Shown here piece by piece: positions 4,720 through 6,651 of a stretch of 6,651 bases of DNA (positions within the stretch are counted from its first letter, which is position 1; each line of letters begins with the position of its first letter). The translations under genes were made by a program, and so were the position numbers. The stretch comes from Coleofasciculus sp. S288 (GTDB taxonomy: Bacteria > Cyanobacteriota > Cyanobacteriia > Cyanobacteriales > Coleofasciculaceae). The notes under the pieces are model-generated. The model saw nothing but the letters and a program-made list of their open reading frames with translations. It did no database searches and was not told the DNA's origin. The DNA lies in assembly GCA_020216575.1 (NCBI GenBank), contig JAIUYC010000223.1, positions 1-6,651 on the forward strand. The letters are read 5' to 3'.

Positions 4720-6291
4720 ATGCAATCTACCCTGTCTCATCTCATCAATGCATTCACCAAACTCAATATAGTAGTCATTGGTGATGCCATGCTCGATAGC
4801 TACCTAGAAGGTTCCACCGAGCGTCTTTGTCAAGAAGCCCCCGTACCCGTTGTTAGCGTATCTAACCGGAAAAATATCCCAGGCGGTGCAGCCAATACTG
4901 CCGTCAACATCCGCAGTTTAGGCAGTCAGGTAACGTTTTTCTCCGTTATCGGTGATGACGTGGAAGGTATGCTGTTGCGGCAAGCCCTGCAAGAGCGGGG
5001 TATCTCCACAGAGTACATCCTCACCCAATCTAAGCGGCAGACGTTAGCGAAGCATCGAGTTATTGCTTCTGGGCAAATGCTCGTAAGATTTGACCAAGGT
5101 AGCACTAACCCCATCGATTCAGAGATTGAGCAGAAGTTAATCACTTACCTCACCCACTGCTATCCAAGCTGTGATGCTGTGGTTATCTCAGACTACGGCT
5201 ATGGTATTTTAACCCCACGAGTGATTCAGGCGATCGCAAATCTCCAGTCGCACACTCCCCGACTCCTCGTTGCTGACTCTAAAAATCTAGCCGCCTATCG
5301 CCATGTCGGTGTTACCGCCGTCAAACCCAATTATCAAGAAGCGATGCGGTTATTAGGTATTCCTCACCCCATCCAAGATATCGCGTCTGTCGGTAACACA
5401 CGCGGAGATCGCATTATGCTGTATGGAGAAGAAATTCTCGACATCACAGGTTCTCAAATCGCTGCTGTCACCCTTGATACCGAAGGTGCAGTCATCTTTG
5501 AACGCGGCAGCTTACCCTACCGCACCTATGCCAAGCCTACAGTTCACTCCCGCGCTACAGGTGCAGGCGACACATTTATCAGTGCCTTGACACTAACCCT
5601 TGCTGCGGGGGCAACGACATCCACTGCTGCTGAACTCGCATCTGCTGCCGCCGCCGTCATTGTCGCTAAAGAGGGAACCACAGCTTGTTCAGTTGATGAA
5701 TTGCAGGCACACATCTCCTGTGGAGATAAGTACATCCCTGATGTGTCCATCTTGAATACTCGTCTTGAGTTGTACCGTCAGCAAGGACGCCGTATTGTCT
5801 TTACCAATGGCTGCTTTGATATCCTACACTGCGGTCACATTGCTTACCTTAACCGAGCCAAAGCTTTAGGAGATATCTTAGTTATCGGAGTGAATACCGA
5901 TGACAGTATCCGCCACCTCAAAGGTTCGAGTCGTCCTATTAATACTTTAGGCGATCGCATCCAAGTTCTCGCTGCGTTGAGCTGCGTCGATTACATTACT
6001 GCCTTTGACGACGATACACCCTGTAACCTCGTCCGTGTCATCCATCCCGATGTCTTTGTCAAAGGCGGCGACTATACCCGCGACATGCTTCCAGAAGCAC
6101 CAATCGTAGAGGAACTAGGAGGCATCGTGCAGATTTTGCCCTACCTAGAAAACCGCTCTACTACCAGCATTATTGAACGCATTCAGGCTCTAGGGGAAAG
6201 ATTCCCAGAATCTCAATGGAAAACAAACTCTACAAACTCTACCTCAAAACTCATAACTCATAACCCTCAATTCATAACCCCCAATTCATAG
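4720..6291 (+). CDS. hldE: Bifunctional heptose-7-phosphate kinase / heptose-1-phosphate adenylyltransferase
   Basis: A 523-residue two-domain enzyme (synonym rfaE) of ADP-heptose synthesis. Residues 1 to about 330 form the PfkB/ribokinase-type kinase: GDAMLDSYLEG (21-31), EAPVPVV (39-45), PGGAANTAVN (54-63), and GAGD (281-284) with catalytic D284; it phosphorylates C1 of heptose 7-phosphate. Residues about 357-490 form the nucleotidyltransferase: FTNGCFDILHCGH (361-373) with the HxGH motif H370-H373, and RSTTS (479-483); it makes ADP-heptose from heptose 1-phosphate and ATP. The start aligns with E. coli HldE (MQSTLSHLINAFTKLNIVVIGD), though no Shine-Dalgarno is evident. The last 35 or so residues (from about 489) extend beyond the usual end; residues about 510-523 are encoded by tandem repeats and look unstructured. 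It follows gmhB after a 361-bp repeat-filled gap and may have its own promoter. Cytoplasmic. Confidence 0.95.
   Translation: MQSTLSHLINAFTKLNIVVIGDAMLDSYLEGSTERLCQEAPVPVVSVSNRKNIPGGAANTAVNIRSLGSQVTFFSVIGDDVEGMLLRQALQERGISTEYILTQSKRQTLAKHRVIASGQMLVRFDQGSTNPIDSEIEQKLITYLTHCYPSCDAVVISDYGYGILTPRVIQAIANLQSHTPRLLVADSKNLAAYRHVGVTAVKPNYQEAMRLLGIPHPIQDIASVGNTRGDRIMLYGEEILDITGSQIAAVTLDTEGAVIFERGSLPYRTYAKPTVHSRATGAGDTFISALTLTLAAGATTSTAAELASAAAAVIVAKEGTTACSVDELQAHISCGDKYIPDVSILNTRLELYRQQGRRIVFTNGCFDILHCGHIAYLNRAKALGDILVIGVNTDDSIRHLKGSSRPINTLGDRIQVLAALSCVDYITAFDDDTPCNLVRVIHPDVFVKGGDYTRDMLPEAPIVEELGGIVQILPYLENRSTTSIIERIQALGERFPESQWKTNSTNSTSKLITHNPQFITPNS
6224..6289. repeat. Tandem short repeats forming the hldE 3' end and stop
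   Basis: Two copies of caaactcta (6224-6241), two of aactcat (6248-6261), then aaccctcaattcat and aacccccaattcat (6262-6289, one mismatch). The last copy supplies the T of the TAG stop (6289-6291). This is intergenic-type repeat DNA translated as an Asn/Thr/Ser-rich tail. Confidence 0.8.
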
Positions 6292-6351
6292 TAGGGGCGG
6301 GTTTACCGATATCTAAGCCCAAAACCCAGTTGTCGATAAACCCGCCCCTAC
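6291..6351. repeat. Perfect 15-bp inverted repeat just after hldE
   Basis: gtaggggcgggttta (6291-6305) and taaacccgcccctac (6337-6351) are exact reverse complements around a 31-nt loop. The first base is also the last base of the hldE stop. The arm is shared with the fold-back element before hldE (aaacccgcccctac, 4650-4663). A transcript could fold into a strong hairpin, but no T run follows, so it is not a standard intrinsic terminator; it might still stabilise the 3' end or slow polymerase. Confidence 0.85.
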
Positions 6352-6416
6352 AACTCATACCAAATTCGTATCTATAGCAGTTCTCAATCTAGTAAGGCAC
6401 AGAGTTGCTAGTTTTG

Positions 6417-6437
6417 GGGCATAGGGCATAGGGCATA
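6417..6437. repeat. Heptamer tandem repeat (gggcata x3)
   Basis: Three perfect head-to-tail copies of gggcata, a cyanobacterial-type short tandem repeat, followed by a partial copy. Confidence 0.9.
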
Positions 6438-6513
6438 GTAAATGCAATTAGGGTGTACCTCACCCCTTGGAGAAACGCTACATAACCTCTTTTAATTTCC
6501 TCCCTGTTCTCTC

Positions 6514-6558
6514 CTCTGCGAACTCTGCGTCTCTGTGGTTCGTTCAAAAAATAGGCAA
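6514..6558. repeat. 45-bp dispersed repeat, copy 2
   Basis: Begins ctctgcgaactctgcgtctc and continues through tgtggttcgtt. Same orientation as copy 1 at 4475-4519, with two T/C differences in the first 31 bp. The similarity fades after ataggcaa. Confidence 0.85.
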
Positions 6559-6598
6559 TCGTATAGCCAGTCTAAATGATTTGTAAAACACCTCCCCC

Positions 6599-6651
6599 TT
6601 GTCTTCCTTGTCTCCCTTGTCTTCCTTGTCTCCCTTGTCTTCCTTGTCTCT
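6599..6651. repeat. Alternating nonamer array (ttgtcttcc / ttgtctccc), cut by window end
   Basis: Five full 9-bp units and a partial sixth; ttgtcttcc and ttgtctccc alternate strictly, giving an 18-bp higher-order period. The array continues past the window. Confidence 0.9.

Larger units (their letters stand above)
1710..5958. other. Seven HIP1 palindromes (GCGATCGC) scattered in the coding regions
   Basis: Perfect octamers start at 1710, 1934, 3014, 3884, 3986, 5230 and 5951, all inside genes. This far exceeds the roughly 0.1 expected by chance in a window of this size and is the well-known signature of many cyanobacterial genomes. It shows that these genes have resided long enough in such a genome to share its signature. 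Confidence 0.9.
6292..6651. other. 360-bp gene-free region after hldE, mainly repeats
   Basis: Holds the rest of the inverted repeat, the word ataccaaat (6357-6365), a gggcata heptamer array (6417-6437), a pyrimidine-rich stretch (about 6487-6517), the second copy of the 45-bp repeat (6514-6558), and a nonamer array running off the right edge. The stretch around 6450-6485 (including gggtgtacctcacccc) has no feature I can name. No gene or RNA gene is supported. Confidence 0.8.

Noticed and set aside
4479..4784. A 101-codon open frame on the + strand before hldE
   Set aside because: It is made almost entirely of the 45-bp repeat and the fold-back element, overlaps the start of hldE by 65 bp in another frame, and has no recognisable domain.
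6291..6360. Intrinsic terminator after hldE
   Set aside because: The hairpin is strong, but the 31-nt loop is large and no T run follows the right arm.
6599..6651. CRISPR array
   Set aside because: Units are 9 bp head-to-tail with no unique spacers; the same holds for the array at 3691-3740.

Overview
The window looks like cyanobacterial chromosome. Seven perfect copies of the octamer GCGATCGC (HIP1) lie in 6.65 kb, and the non-coding DNA is full of short tandemly repeated sequences (units such as gcaggggga, aatgacc, gggcata, ttgtcttcc) and fold-back elements with arms ending in gtaggggcgggttta, a texture typical of large-genome, often filamentous, cyanobacteria. The genus cannot be fixed from the sequence. 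All supported genes are on the + strand.

Layout: (1) bases 1-785, the 3' part of a glycosyltransferase gene that runs off the left edge; (2) 782-2851, a 689-residue fusion of a GT4-type glycosyltransferase with a GmhA-type sedoheptulose-7-phosphate isomerase (SIS) domain, overlapping gene 1 by ATGA; (3) 2891-3649, a classical short-chain dehydrogenase/reductase with a strong Shine-Dalgarno; (4) 3774-4358, gmhB, a zinc-loop HAD heptose bisphosphate phosphatase, behind a repeat-filled gap; (5) 4720-6291, hldE, the bifunctional heptose-7-phosphate kinase/heptose-1-phosphate adenylyltransferase. Two gene-free stretches, 4359-4719 and 6292-6651, consist largely of repeats.

Together the GmhA domain, HldE and GmhB supply every step from sedoheptulose 7-phosphate to ADP-D-glycero-beta-D-manno-heptose: isomerisation, C1 phosphorylation, C7 dephosphorylation, adenylylation. 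HldD, the epimerase that makes the L-glycero form, is not in the window. The two glycosyltransferases and the dehydrogenase suggest that the heptose, or something derived from it, goes into a surface glycan, but acceptor and product cannot be read from the sequence.

The most unusual feature is how far repeat DNA has entered the genes. An imperfect inverted repeat is read in frame inside the glycosyltransferase domain of the fusion; an AT-rich repeat lies in the linker joining the glycosyltransferase to the isomerase; the gmhB start codon lies inside a heptamer repeat; and the last residues and stop codon of hldE are made of tandem repeats. A 135-bp fold-back element sits just upstream of hldE, and hldE is bracketed by related compound repeats. 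I found no RNA gene, CRISPR array, transposase or clear defence system.
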